Positions 1 through 13,800 of a stretch of 64,000 nucleotides of DNA are shown in pieces. The position numbers were made by a program, and so were the translations under genes. Each line of letters begins with the position of its first letter. Within the stretch, counting starts at the first letter, position 1. The stretch is taken from contig NC_054570.1 in the NCBI RefSeq assembly GCF_017654505.1, positions 2,057,523 to 2,121,522 of the forward strand, given 5' to 3'. Below the pieces are notes generated by a model. It was not told where the DNA came from. It worked only from the letters and a program-made list of their open reading frames with translations, and did no database searches. This DNA comes from Polyodon spathula. Lineage: Eukaryota > Chordata > Actinopteri > Acipenseriformes > Polyodontidae.

Positions 1-246
1 TTTGGTGATCCAGTGGTTAAAGATAAGGGGCTTCATACCAGGAGGTTCAAATCCCGGCTCGGCCACTGACTCGCTGTGTGTGACCCTGAGCAAGTCTCTT
101 AACCTCTGTGTGCTCTGTCCTTTGGATGAGACATAAAACCAAGGTCCTATTGGAAGTGACTCTGCAGCAGTTGTTGATGATGCAGAGTTCACCCCCTAGT
201 CTCTGTAAGTCGCTTTGGATAAAAGCACCTGCTAAATGACTAATTC

Positions 247-280
<34 letters not shown>

Positions 281-290
281 TAATAACCCA
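1..290 (+). repeat. tRNA-derived SINE with L2-type 3' tail, ending in (AAT)n
   Basis: The first 70 bases carry a tRNA B-box-like GGTTCAAATCC followed by a conserved body. Positions about 205-240 carry the tail GTCGCTTTGGATAAAAGC and then CTGCTAAATGAC, a tail shared by many fish SINEs and derived from L2 LINEs. It closes with an AAT microsatellite at about 247-280. A second copy of the tail is at 28803-28915 and antisense head fragments are at 17770-17895. The 5' end may lie outside the window. Confidence 0.8.
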
Positions 291-649
291 GCTTGGTATC
301 TTTCTAGGATCTGAAAAGATTACACACCTAGAAGAAGCACTGATTAGACCGAACCCTATTGCTCATCTTTCTGAAATCTGACCAGAGCACAGTACTGAGC
401 AGGTCTGACATTCTAAAGCTGAGGGAAGCCACTTGGAGTTTGGTTTCAGGAGACTAGATTCCAGGCCACTGCATGGCACAGCAGTGGAGCCCTGGACTTA
501 TTGGTGGTCTCCTGGAACCAGTTTTAAAGCCACTGTTCTTCATCTTGGAAAAAGCGACTTTGTGTTCCCTCACCTTAAGTCCCGACCTTATTTGCACGCT
601 TGGCTTTCCCATGATGAGGATGTTTGGGATAAAGAAAAGGTGAACTCAC

Positions 650-1198
650 TGGAGATGAAGAACATGATCCCGGCAGCGAAGGAGCGATTAAACCTCTCGA
701 AGGCGGAGAAGTGAGCGAAGGACAGGATTCCAGCGATTATCCCGGCGAAGCACGACATGGCCGACAGGATCATAAAAGCTCTGGTTGCATTCCAGTACGC
801 TGGATCAAGAAAGAAAGAGCACTAGCTAGCAGCAGCAACCCCCCAAGACTTGAGTAAGAAATTCAAACTGAACTGATTGCCCATCCTAAGCAAAGAACTT
901 TGCCTTAAACTTGCTTCGGGTGTTTGCGACTATAAGGTATCTGGTACTACACTAGGTTAAATAAGTCTCTGTTTGCAAGGCAAAAAATGATGAAATTGTC
1001 CCCACCCCCCACCAACACTTTCTATGCTGTCATAAGCCAACCAGCTGCTTCCCCTATTGACTGACGTGTTTTCATCCAGTAATATGCTTTGACTCAAAAG
1101 ACACCGTTGGCCTGAAATATCCAAGGAAGTAAAGCAGTAAGGTCCTGGAAGGTAAGGCACTAAAACTGAGAATATAGTGTAATAATAATAATAATAAC

Positions 1199-1241
<43 letters not shown>

Positions 1242-2061
1242 GATCTCTGTTTGAAAATGGAAATACAGCACGTGTGCTAGAACATGTGTTTCTTTCAAAA
1301 CTACACATTCAAGGTCTCCAGTATGTAGTTAATGGTGTAAGGTGAACACATGGCTCCATGTTCACTGGGACAGTTTGGGACAGTTCAGTCTTTCCAACTC
1401 ACAACCCAAGGCATTCTGGTACGTTACCTGTCTCAGGTACCATTCACTTATCTCTTTCCTTTAAGAGAAGCAGGACTTACCTTACCAGAATGCATTGGGT
1501 TGTGAGTTGAAAAGCCTGAACTGTTCCAAACTGTCGCGCTGAACAGGGAGCCACATGGTCACCTTAGCTAATGGAAGTGCCAGATTTATGGTGTCAGTTC
1601 GTTAGCTGCAATTACTTTACAAGGAAATCACATTTGAGAGAGCCTCAAGTACCGCCTGGAGGAAACTGGCAACCTGTCGGTACATTTTAAACTCTGTTTC
1701 TTTGCAAAAATAAGAAAGTTAGCATAATGTTATTTGCATGTCCCTTGTACTTAAAACAGTTAGAAGATGGCTATGTAAAACGATCCTTCTGTATCATATA
1801 TCCTGTGGGTGCATTCGTGACTGCTGTATCGGCCCCTTACCAATGCTATCGGTTTGCATGTAGCACTTCCCAGACATGCAGTACCTCCAAAGACCCTGGT
1901 GTGCAAACGCCCCTGATAGGCGGTACTGCATCCAGTAGTCTGTCGCCGTGGAGACCACCAGGAGGATATTAGCGACAGCGGCGCAGAAGAGCCCGCCTCC
2001 CATGAAACTGTACATCTTGAAGGTTGAACCAGCAGGGCGGAGGGCACCAGAGAGAGGGAAT
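650..2061 (-). CDS. LIM2: LIM2, lens intrinsic membrane protein 2 (MP20), partial: first two coding exons
   Basis: LIM2 is a four-span membrane protein of the PMP22/claudin superfamily that sits in lens fibre-cell junctions. The first coding exon is 1841-2061: it follows an acceptor TTTTCAG, has about 46 bases of 5' UTR, and begins at ATG 2013-2015. Its 58 codons open with MYSFMGGGLFCA and hold the first membrane helix and the superfamily signature GLWRYC...C in the first extracellular loop. The donor is GTAAGG. The second exon is 650-799 (acceptor CCAG, donor GTGAGT). It starts in the same phase with AYWNATRAFMILSA, includes the second helix (GIIAGILSFAH) and ends in the FAAGIMFF region. Both exons match the known protein closely in order and phase. 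The last two exons, about 64 residues in the human protein, would lie below position 640. I do not see them, and a SINE occupies 1-290, so they are outside the window or lost. A non-coding first exon is probable but not located. Confidence 0.93.
1182..1241. repeat. (AAT)n microsatellite in LIM2 intron
   Basis: About 60 bases of AAT repeat with one AAC interruption. Its reverse strand reads as long polyleucine or polytyrosine frames, which are not coding. Confidence 0.9.
1329..1577. repeat. Fold-back (hairpin) element in LIM2 intron
   Basis: The stretch 1329-1430 and the stretch about 1480-1577 are inverted copies of each other with scattered mismatches. Both contain ACAGTTTGG(G/A)ACAGTTCAG and CAACTCACAACCCAA followed by GCATTCTGGTA. 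About 50 bases separate the arms. This shape fits a non-autonomous DNA transposon (MITE). I could not define a target-site duplication. Confidence 0.8.
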
Positions 2062-2673
2062 CTGAAAACAAAGCAGCGACACCGGACAGTTTGTCAATTT
2101 GCCATTAGCGATACTGGATTAAGAAGATGTCGTTTTTATATTTGTACGGCTATGGCCAAAGGTTTTGCATCAAGGGAGGTGCAAAGCAGCCTCTAGGATG
2201 TAAAAATGCATTAGTACTTTGTAAATGCAGGTGCAATGTTTATGCCCACCAGCGGTTATACTCCAGAGGGCAAAAGTTTTCAATAAATAACAACCAGATA
2301 CAAGCAGAGGTGACCTGTATTCACTGTGCTGGAATATATATATATATATATGCGCTTTTTATTGATAAAAACTGGCTGCTCTGACCTTGAGTAGGACGGA
2401 TATCAGCTTAGATCTTACATAATACCCTGAGCTACACTTGCTTTAGTATAGAGTTAAATAAGACATATTAAATAGGATAGCTGATTTTAGTAAGAAGTTA
2501 TCTGGTAGAAAGAAAAGATGACTGTATCACTTCACTATCTGGAATATACCTCGTCAGGGATGTAAAATTACTTTCAAAAAAGCAACTTACTCTGATTACT
2601 GGCTACAAAAAGTTATCTGGAACATAATAGATTACTTCCATATAGAAGTAATATGTTATTGATAAGTTTTGTC

Positions 2674-2716
<43 letters not shown>
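2674..2716. repeat. (AAT)n microsatellite
   Basis: Perfect AAT array of about 14 units. Confidence 0.9.
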
Positions 2717-3492
2717 TAATGACAACCAAACACACATATTGTTCACTTATGTACACTTTATTGTTGATTCCAAAAACTTTTAAATTGTGCATTCAATCTT
2801 TCACAAATTCTTAATCTTTGAACCTTTATTTAGCTTTCCCTATTCTGAAACAACAGCATGCCTCACGACTTCCAAGCGAAGTAATGAAAAGTAATCTCTG
2901 TTACTTTTGTCCCTCAGAAGTAATCAGATTACCTGTCAACATTCAGCTGGATGAAAAAAAAAATGAAGTACTATAAACAAGCTGTTATAAACAGAAAAGT
3001 TAACATGGTGACTTTTAGGGTGTGTATGACAGTAAACATCTTGGCTAATGAATGCATTTTATCAGTTCTGACTTTTAAATAAAACTGCTTTGTCATAAAC
3101 AGCTTGTTTGCATCCCTGCTTTTTCCATCCACCTGAAGAAGGATTTAAGTTTCCAGAAGTTTCAAAATCTGAATCAGTTGTTTCGTGGGGAGTTGTGTTA
3201 TTGGCCAATAAACACACACACACACACACATACATATATACAGAGTTTACAACAGCAATAAGTAGCAACACAAAGGAAGAGAGTGAAGGAACTTACACTG
3301 TGAGCTTTTAATGTACCGTACACAGTATGAAACGATAGCTAATAAAACTTAACTCCAGTAGCTCTTTTTTTTGGCGCCACTATGTTTTTGTTTTTTTCGT
3401 CAAACGTTTGACATTTGTTATTGTTGACTTATTCTGACGACACAAACACCCACTAGATATTATCAAACAAACAAATAAATCGACAAGCTTAC

Positions 3493-3661
3493 CTGAGCGG
3501 AAATGCTGTCTGCAGAGACTGACAAGAGTGATATAACTCTGTGCAAGTAAGAAGCCAAACAGAGCTGTTAGGCCGGATTCCAAAAGAGCTAGCCCTTTGA
3601 CGTTTTTTGTCGATGGTGGCAAAACCTTTTTAACAGGGAAAAAAAAACGACAATTCCCCAC
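3493..3661 (-). other. Possible unrecognised 5' exon (open frame with good donor)
   Basis: From ATG at 3661 the minus strand is open for 56 codons. It includes a 20-odd-residue hydrophobic run (LTALFGFLLAQSYITLVSLC) and then meets CTCAG|GTAAGC, a strong donor, at 3493/3492. I recognise no family and found no partner exon downstream. A chance open frame in a repeat is at least as likely. It could also be a leader exon of a small membrane protein. Confidence 0.2.
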
Positions 3662-4948
3662 TGGCGCTGACCACTAGGTCAGGTGACCGCCCCCTGTCAG
3701 CCTATGGCTGGCCTCGGTTTTCCTTCTGGAAAGCCGATGTGCAGAGCCTGCATTCTGGACCGTTAAATAGAACTTGCTGAGACCTACATTCCAACTGAGG
3801 CCTGGGGCTATCGGGCCATGTGTGCAGAGGCTCAAACAACAATTGGAGGACAATGAGCGGACTTTAGCTTCCCTGATTCTGTGCAAATTGCTGCTCTGCA
3901 GAATGAATTTGTTTCAGATAATTAAAAGAAAAGAAGAATATAAGAGTCACCTATTATTTACAACGGACACAACAACAGGACATCAGTAGCTATAGTAATA
4001 ATGACTGCCCATATAGTGTATAAATTATAGAAATACAGTGCATAGATAGATAGACTAATGTAATCACTTACAGATAGTAATAGTAGTTGGTCAGGGGAGT
4101 TTTTGTAAAGAAAAATATTACAAAAAAGATAGACAAAGCAGTAAAATGTTTTAAAATAGTCATTTAAATACATTAAAATATTGCTAAACTATGATCTACT
4201 GTAAGATTGATGTAGTATTATCATGTGTAGTATTTCTATATTAAGAGTTAAATAAATAGTCAAATAAAATCAGCTCTTTAAATCTTAAATCATAAGATTA
4301 TAAAAACTATATTAAAGTATCTATGACTTAACATTGTAACCCCCCCCCCTCAGTTTCTATGTTCTTATATAAGCTTTTTTTTTTCCCCCCAAGAAAATCT
4401 AAATTAGACACCATTCACTGATAGCAATTACAGCAAGTCAGCAACAAAAGGGCTTGAAATGAATGGTAGGGTTTATCGTCTCATTTGAAATCTCTCGTGT
4501 TCCAGTTAAATACGCTGGGGAAAAATACAAGTAACTTCTTTTTTTTTTTTTTATTATTTATAATTTAAAGTATTTATTTTACATACATTTAAAAATAACT
4601 TCATAATGCATGAGTTCATACACAATCTTGTGTTTTTTGTTTTAAATACAGTATGCCATTAAAAAAAAAAAAAGTGTAATTAACAGTACTGTTTAGGTAA
4701 AACCATTCTTCAGGTTAAAATAAATAATACCTGGGAATCCATACCTGAACATACAAGATGAAGAAACATGAAAAATTAACTGTTAACATTTTCTATTTCT
4801 GTTTGGCAAGTCACAAGAAAACAGTTATTTTATTGTAAAACAAATTTAAGAGCAATTTAGTTGTTTTCAACACTTGTTAATATTTCCACATTTTCACAGT
4901 TTTTAAACATTTAGGCTTACAATGTAAAAGCTAAAGACAAGAAAAATG

Positions 4949-4951
<3 letters not shown>

Positions 4952-4996
<45 letters not shown>
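4952..4996. repeat. (CT)n microsatellite
   Basis: Uninterrupted CT dinucleotide tract of about 45 bases. Confidence 0.9.
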
Positions 4997-4998
<2 letters not shown>

Positions 4999-5296
4999 AA
5001 CAGGATGTAGCTAAAGTGATTTTTCCAGTTCTTTACAATATACAAGACCTGCTTAAAATTAAAAATTGGACCGTTAAGGGTACATCAGGACCAGGGTTCA
5101 AATAATAAAAAAAAAATCCTCTGCTTTACCCAGCTCCCTGACCTCTCCCAAAAATGTCAAACCTTTGGATGAGTCATTCTAAAATTAGAAAGCCAACAGG
5201 TTTGTTTGAATGGTCTCAGCGGAGTCCAGTGCTTCAAGAGAGTTTGAAGCAGGTACTTTTATTCCAGGAAGTATGACAGCCACAGGAAGTCCAGGT

Positions 5297-6686
5297 TTAC
5301 ACTGTGGTAGCCATTCGCACCGCGGAAGGGGTGGCAGAAGAGGGGAGGGTGGAAGATTTGTCATACTGTAAAGGCAAAGGAGAAATGAACATGTCAGGAA
5401 CACAGTGGGGAGCACAGGGAGGCGGGTATAGGCTTGCACACCAGTATACATCCACAGACATGTACACAACGAGCGATATGCTGTCGCGAAGAGGACAAAA
5501 AATGAATTCTGCAGAGTTTGATCAGCCAGGTTCATCGACAAAGGCTCAATGCTTTTCTAGAAGACATGCAACGCGCTTCATGAAAAAAAAAAAAAAAGCT
5601 ATGTGTTGAAAAAAAATGTTTAAAAAATGAAAAGAAGTTAATCTGCCCGACATTGGTTTTATCTTCCAAAACCTAACTTTAGAATCACATAAATACACAC
5701 ATGGTACTTGGGTAATTTCTGTGGAAATGTAATACTTTATAGCCTATGAATGTCCACGTATAGTCCCCTAGCTGAAGATTAATGTAAATGCTAGATGTGA
5801 TGGTTTGCAATACTGCTACTTACAGGTATCAACCCCATTCCATCCCCCTCACCACTTTCTGTTTAAACAACTGTCTCCTACCTTCTTCGATTTCCACTTC
5901 ATTTTCAACTCTGATCCTGGTTTCTGTGCTGCGCTTGACTAGGGTTTTGTCAATTCCTTTGAAGCTTAACTTCAAACCGAGTTCACCCTACAGCCTCGTT
6001 GTTCTAGGCTAAACAAATCCAATTCTCAAAACTTAAATCGCTCAAGCCTTGGGATTAGACTGGCTGCTCTTCACTGAACTCTCACAATGGTCACAGTGGT
6101 CTTTCGGTATTGTGGGGATCACACCCACACCCACACCCACACCCACACACCCACATCCTCATGTACTAATGATCATATGTTCAGTCATTACCTGGGTATA
6201 GGGCTCAGGTGTATAAGCCCTGTTCCCATTGCCAATGGGGGGTCCGTTCCTTTGCGATGCCACTCCCCCAGTCAGTAATACGTTTGGTTGGGAGACACCA
6301 GTTGCTACCTGTAGAAGAAACAAAGTGATCAGTAACACAAACCCCCTACCACGGCTGTAAATTAAACATCAGAGCGATCGCTACGACAGAATAAAAAAAA
6401 GTCAACCGTGACGTATAGTAACAGTACACACAATATAGTGTCGAATACAAAATGGCAATGCACGGTTTAAAACCTAGACATCACCAGACTTTCGGATGGA
6501 GAAACGCAAGGACATCCTTCCCCAAAGAACAGAAATATAAAGAAGAACCTACTGGGCAAGAAACAAGTCTGTTGGCTGGATCTGCTGTAGCTCTGTTGAC
6601 TACGCTTAGACACACAGTTAGGCTGGCAGGCAGGGCTGAAGGGGTAGAATGTCAATTGGATAAGCGCTTCTTTACATATAACTGTA

Positions 6687-6717
<31 letters not shown>

Positions 6718-9700
6718 AAACTGGAGTACAACAGCTCCCTCAGTTCTGAAACATTCAACATTATTTGAAGTCAAACACTCACCCTTTCATTAGATTGTGG
6801 CGCTGGGTACTTCGGTTCTTTACCTGTGAGAGTGTACACAGCAGAACAGACATGATATATACACACTGTAAACAGATGCACTTCTGACATTCTCCACAAT
6901 AACATTGTGTCTCGTCATGATAAAATTTTAATTAAAGCAACTGCGAGCGTGACGCTAAACATTTACTTTAGAAAGATATTTTTTTTCACCTGAAAAAACC
7001 CAAGAGGTGCAAACGTAAAAAGGGGGGATGGGAGTCTGTCGTTCAAAACCAAGCTACTCAACCATCCCTAAGTATTTTTAATCCAGTGGGTCCCCATTTA
7101 AGATGAGTAACTTGGCTCAACCAGGATTCAAATCAGGGTCCTGATTACATGACACTCTACACTCCACAAGGTATTACTTTTACCGGGTAAGACACTGGTA
7201 CCCCTATCTGTTCCAATACGTCTTGGAGAACAGCAGACAGACTCTACAACTGTACTCACGTTGCTTTTTCCTACGCAGACAGCACAGGATAAGAAGAAGC
7301 AGGAGAAGCAACAGGAGGAGGAATCCGAAGACAGATCCAATCACAATCCCAGTGATCGCGCCTGCACTCAATCCCGGATCTGACAGAGACACAGCAAGGT
7401 GGATCAGTATCTACATGTCAGCAGTTATGCTCTAAATGTCCAGCAGGTGGCACTGATGTATGCTGGTGCCCTTAAGTATTGGCACGTTGTGGTTTCAGAA
7501 ACAGTGGTGGCCAATCACGGTTTAGAGGGCCATTCCATTCAGGGTCTAGCACGGAAAATGAAATAATTAACTCATCTAGAGCGTGGCTAAAGGGTTAAAC
7601 AATTTGGAACAGGCCTGGAACAAAAATTAGGACAGAGGCGGCCAACTAGGGACACTCCTGTTTACGATAATCAGGGCTTGAAACTCACACTAGCCCTGCT
7701 TGCAGTTCTGGGTTTCAGAACTGCCTTTGTTTAGGTATATTATTGAAAGGCCTATGGTAAAAGTGGTCTGGAATGTGTACTAATCACATCACATCTCACA
7801 CTTTGAGTCTGTAGGTTTTTTAATATGAGCTGATCATGCAACTATAAGGCAGGAAAAACGATGCCCTATAGTTATATAATAATATACTTAATTGAAGTTA
7901 GTTCTAAAACCCACGGCTGGGTGCAGGGCTAGTTTCAGGCACTGTATCATTTTCCTATCTGATAGTGTTCGACAAAGTAAATGACATACATCAACAAATA
8001 AACAACTTTCAAAAGGACAATACAATGACAGTTTGCACCTTAAATAATACATCTATATACAGGCTGATTACCAAGTAAGGTTACCACATCAACGCACCAC
8101 ATCACTGATCACGCTGTGCATAAATACAGACACTCGCCAATTTCCTTTTTATATAAATCGCCGTATTCTAATCAAATTTGAAAAGAAACCTGATTGAGTT
8201 GGGGAAGCACGGCTTGTGATTTTTCTTGGCCAGTTTTGATTATGCCGTATTCATAACAAGCAGATATGGATTTGAGGCTGTAAGCAGTATTACAGATGAA
8301 ACTGTCGCCAAAGATCTTCTTAAACATCTAAAAATATAATTAAAATCATATGGCTCACACACCTTTAAAATTTGAAGGAATAACTGATTAACAACAAAAA
8401 AAAAAGACAGTAACCAATAAGATTTCAATTAATATTGACAGGTCTAGTGACTTGCTTTAAAGCAGCTATGGTCACTCACCCTGGCCCAAACTGTATGTCT
8501 CTGAGGGTGGCCCCTTGTTTTGGCCCACCATTGGTATAACCCGGAATTGGTAAATCTCTCCTGGTTGGAGGGGGGAGATGTCAGTGGAGCGAGCTTCTGG
8601 CCCCATCGTCTGAATGGTCGTCCAATCACTGGCGGCTCTGGAGGTGGAGCTACTCTGCAGGGCGGGGCCTGTCATCTGCACATTGAATCCCGTGACAACC
8701 GAATCTCTTGGAGTCTCCCAGGTCAATGTCACCATGGTGTGAGCCGGGTTCACGAATATGCTAGACTTTGAAATCACCGGGCCTGTACGTAGAGAAAGAA
8801 AGTCTGGGTTTTAACAGAGGTGCTCAAAGAGTTTGTTGTCATTTTATTTACTGAAAGAGCTGGAAGTACTCAAAAAGGTACCGTTCCTGGTAACCATCCT
8901 TTAACAGGTGTGACTGAAAGGTTTGGAGATATGAGGTTAAATGGAAAGGTAAAAAAACATTGTGTCATTGATAGGGAGGAGCCATGCGCAATCTTACAGT
9001 AACAACGAAACTGCAGCCTAGTGTGGAAACAGTATTCGGGAGTCACGAGCACCTGTCAAGTTGATGGAGCTTTTCTGAGAGCCCAGCAGGTTGGTGCTGA
9101 CACAGGTGTACGTTGTCAGATCACCCCCACTGATATTGAAGCCAGTGATGGTCAGATCTGTGGTGTCACTGCTTATGGTGTAGATCCCTCCTGGGGTCAG
9201 CAACTGTTCTGCTTTAGACCATGTGACCTTGGCCGGGGGCTGGGAGCTTCCCTTACAGGAAATTGTCACAGAGACTATGCCAGAGGGTTGCGCTGTGGCA
9301 TTGAGGGATGGCAGGATGCCTTCTGGAGAGCCTAAAACAGAACACATCAAATAAATCAATTAACTGCAGGCATGGCCAAATTGTTTTGTCCTACAGTGTG
9401 AACTGTATCTGCTTCATTAGGTTGAATAAAACCTGCTTAGTGATGTTTTGTTAACATATTGAATCACCTACCGCTTTGTAGCTTTCCCATATGCTTAACG
9501 AGAAACTGACATTTCGAAATCTAACATGAAATACTACTGTACTATTATTATGGTTTCCGTTTTTCAAATGAATGTCTCAATCCTAAAATTCTAGGCGATG
9601 CAAAACATTTAACCATGGCTGTGGACGTCCTGGATTGTGGTATGCAAGAGAATCAATGAACCTTAAGTAGCAGTATTAAAATAATCATATTTTACTAAGA

Positions 9701-10789
9701 TCCTGTTAAATATCAAGTTCTTACTGGGAGTGATGGAGCAGTTGTTGGGAGCTATGGGATGCGTTCCCACGCAGATGATCTCTTTGCCGTTGAGCGCAGG
9801 TAGTTTGGCTGCAGTCTCAGTCTGATCCAGAGTTTCGCTGGCCTGTTTTACCTCAGAAAGTCCGAGAAACTTCAACGAGGCCTTCGGAATGCCCTCCAGC
9901 CATGAACAGTGAAACTGCAGATCAGAATTCACCGGCGTCATTGAGCACGTTGGTCCAGCACTCGCAGGCTTCTCTGAGAGGCAAAGGGACACATGGGGGG
10001 GGGTAAACGGAGGACTGCAAAACCTTACGTTATCCCAACGTCAGCTTTTCAAATGTTCTACTTTGATCTTTTTTTCAAATTTATGCCGGATTTGTCCGCA
10101 GGCGTCTGCAGGTGTGAATTAAACAGTTTTCAAAATGATGAACCGTATGAAAAAAAACATCCATGAATTGGATGACAAAATTGCACTCTTGATGAAATAT
10201 TTTAGGATACAAGAAGTAAGAAAATTGTTGTACATCAGATTAGTCAGCCTACTGCTGGTATTGTTCAAACGGTTTTTCATTTTAAGAGTTGACCAGATCC
10301 AACCCAGTTTCGCGCAACTCATTGCAAAAATAAGAACGTTAGCATCATTTTGTTTGTGGGTGCGCATGTGTCCCTTCTTCCTTAAAGGGTTGAGACCTAC
10401 AAACATTGACAAAATTGTAAGTGTAGCTGCTCTCAATACATTCTAATGGCACATGACTCCTCATCGCGAATCTTATGACGGCTCCTCTTACGGTAAACAT
10501 TGAGGGGGATGACGCTGCGCACACGCATGTTGGTCTTGTCGTTCACGGCGATGCAGTTGTAGATGCCCGTCTGGTTTGCCTGGATGTTGGTCAGGTTCAG
10601 AGTGGCTCCCTCAGGCACACTGGGGTCATCCTGATTCCCCAAGTTCCAATAATAGGTGGCAGGGGGAGCACCCTCAGCCTTGCATTTCAGTAACACAGTG
10701 GTGCCAACCAGGACATACTTCAGAGGATCAGGATTCTCCAGGGAAGTAACAGATATCTGAGGCTTCTCTGGACCGTCTGACAGAGGCAG

Positions 10790-10862
<73 letters not shown>

Positions 10863-13800
10863 AGTTTTTCAAACTAGAGAGGATAGCTCACCTTATTAGG
10901 CTATAGCGGGATTTGAATTGGATGAAGCCCACTTTAACACTGTAGATTCACTCCCTGTGTGGCAGGTGTTAAGGTCCCACCTGACACAAACAGTGGTCTA
11001 GAGGGCCATGCCATTCAAGGTTTAGCACGTAAAATGAAATAATTAGCCACTTTAGGGTGTGGAAGGTCCTGAGCAGCAGCTGGAGTTTAAAGGTTTCAGG
11101 TAGGTTTCTTCTACCTGCTGCACAGACAGAGAATCTTCACGTTGTATAAATCTACAGCTTAATAAATTCAACAGACAAAGTTTCGACTAGAAGTGTCTTT
11201 CAAAGTCTTCAACATTTGAACCTTTTCTTTAATCACTGAACGACCAAGCCTCTTGCTGACCCCAATGGTCAAGATATGTACAGTAGAAGTTACTCACAGG
11301 AGATGCTGATGGTCTTCTGGACCGAGCTAGTGCTAAAAGGGTTGTTCAGGTTGCAAGTGTAGACCCCCGAATCAGACCGGTTAGGGCTGTTGATTTTCAG
11401 GGAGTTCAGAGTGACAGTGTATCGTGGGTCGTTGGGCAGAGCTGTTCCATTCTTCAGCCACGTGGCTGTTCCTGAGCCCTTATCCGTGGTATAGATTATC
11501 TCCAGCTGCGCATCCCCCTCCTTTGGGATCACCGGGTTTGTCGACACACTCAGCCCTTGGATGATATCTGTCGGGAGAGAGAACCAGCAACTCTGATAAA
11601 GGCATGCATTGAGGCTTTAGGCTACTTGACTGAGTTTCCAATCCCTAGGCCTTGATGACACGGAAACGCAGCTTGGAACGTCTGTCGATTTGATTGGGAT
11701 TGACAACGAAGGGCTTTCATTTTGACGCTTTATCAAGGAGGTGGTAATCCAATGGGAAGAAAAATCTCCATGCACTTTCTGTCTTGGAACCCACTCTTCA
11801 ATCAATCATGTCACTCATTAGGGGAAAGCAGCTGGCTGGTTACTGACAGGAACGAATGCCCTGAAAGGGGTGGGGAGAATTTCACTCTCCAGGTGAAATG
11901 ACCAGGAAAGTGCTACCTGAAAGCAAGGCTTGATTTCTTTAACCTAGTGCAGTACTGGAGATCATATTTTAATATCGCAACACACACGTTTGCTAAAACA
12001 TAGATGTCTTTCAAAACTACACATTTGAGACCCTATATAGTGAACGGATTTGCAATTTTTATTAAAAAAATTGGGTTGTTAGTTTCTTATAGTCTTATCT
12101 CAATAACACAGATGAAGCCAAAACGTAGGTCTGCTGCACTACAAAGCATGTGCTTAATGTACACATTTAAACAGTTTTTTTCACTCACAGTACACGTTGA
12201 TGGTGATGGTTTTTCTCTTGGTGAGAGCGGTCTTGGCGTTAATCACTTCACAGATGTAGTCCCCCTGCTGACTCATCTGGATGTTGGACAGTGTCTTGCT
12301 CGCTCCGGTTGTACTCACTGAGCTGTATATCCAGTTGTATGAGACGGGCAGGGACTCAGACACGCAGTCCAGCTGGACAGTTGATCCCACCAGTGCATCT
12401 TGCTGCTTCCCAGCACTGGTGCTGTCCACTTTGATCACAGGATCATCCGGACCATCTACAGGGAGAGAACCGGAGCTTGCTTTGAATAATTCTCCACCTT
12501 AAAACATACAGGGCTAGATTCTTAGAGCCTTTTACTTCTTTACAAATCGTCATTAGCAATAGGTCAAATTCTAAAATGAATTAAAAACATTCATGCTGCT
12601 TGCAAACCCCACTATTACAATTCGGAGTTCTGTGTTTTGTAAGTTTTTTGGATGCACTTTCACCTTCTGAAAAAATGATGATTTTAAGCTTTGAGAATCT
12701 ATCTCTTTGTTGCCGTGTAAATTTGAACCCTTGTCATGCTGCTACACCCCAAGTTGGGACCCTATTATTGCTTCCTGTAGTCATCAGTAAATATATAATC
12801 TATATATATATATACTATATTATATATTATATACTATATTATATATATATATTATATATATATATAATATATATAGTTCTTTTTTTTCCACCCTAATAAT
12901 CAAATTCTAGGTAATGCAAAACTTTTGGCCACAGTTATAAAATTGGGGGGGGTGGGGCGGTGGGGGGTGGGGTGGGGTGGGGGCTGCACCCCCGACGTGA
13001 TGGCTACACTCACTCCGATAAGTGCAACTTTCCTTCTTAGCGTGCATGAAGAACAACGTACTTTTAAGCTTGTGATACATAAGGTTTTGAAATAGTAATG
13101 GAAACTCTACTCACAGTAAACGATCAGATCAGTGCTGTTTTTCAAGCTGTTAATTGGATTTTTAGCAGTGCAGCTGTACCGGCCCTTGTCAGTCCTGACC
13201 AGTGACTTGATGGTCAATGTGTTTCCTGAGGCCACGTGCCGGCCGTCCAGAGTTATCGGGGCTTCGTTCACCATCCACGAGTATTCTGTGCCCGTCCCTG
13301 TGATCTGACACGTCATCGTGACATTCTTTCCTTCAACCGGATCCACTGGAGAGATGCTCACAAATACTGACGTAATATTTTCTGCAGAGATTGAATGCAA
13401 CCTGACATTACATTTTATTCTTGTTTACCTATCAGCTAACTCTCCCCCCCACCGCCAAATTGAAAAATAATACAAAATATATATATATAGTTAAGCTAGT
13501 TGCTAAATTCCTTACCATACACATTGAGTGTGACGAATTTCTCATCACTGGGTTCCCCAGTTGCTTGCATAGAGACTTTATAGACCCTAGAATCAGCAGT
13601 AGTGACCTTATTCAATGTGAGAGAGGGGGCTTTAGTGTCTATCGTTAGCCGGCCCTTGTATGCGACAGCAATGTCTGCAGGCTGGCTCGAGTTGATGGTC
13701 CATGAAGCAATGGACAGATCGAGTTGCCAGGACACATAGGGATTTGTCCCACTGGTGAAACTGACTCTCAGAACTGCATCGGTGCCAGCTTCTGCGTTGA

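Larger units (their letters stand above)
2062..5296. other. LIM2-VSIG10L spacer, repeats only
   Basis: This stretch lies between the known LIM2 5' exon and the VSIG10L stop codon. It holds an AAT microsatellite (2674-2716), a CA tract (3212-3231), a dispersed repeat around 3108-3180 (CCTGAAGAAGGATTTAAG type), an AT-rich block (3960-4720) and a CT tract (4952-4996). The low end of VSIG10L should run its 3' UTR into 4500-5296, where TTTATT at 4573-4578 could be its poly(A) signal on the minus strand. No further gene was recognised apart from the doubtful exon at 3493-3661. Confidence 0.6.

Noticed and set aside
957..1308. Polytyrosine and polyleucine frames on the minus strand
   Set aside because: Translation of the AAT microsatellite.
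8520..9335. Plus-strand open frames opposite VSIG10L exons
   Set aside because: Shadows of real minus-strand exons with matched splice sites and Ig/FN3 motifs.
10119..10446. Overlapping 105- and 103-codon frames in a VSIG10L intron
   Set aside because: They lie in a dispersed repeat; the phrase GCAAAAATAAGAA followed by GTTAGCAT also occurs near 1704-1722.
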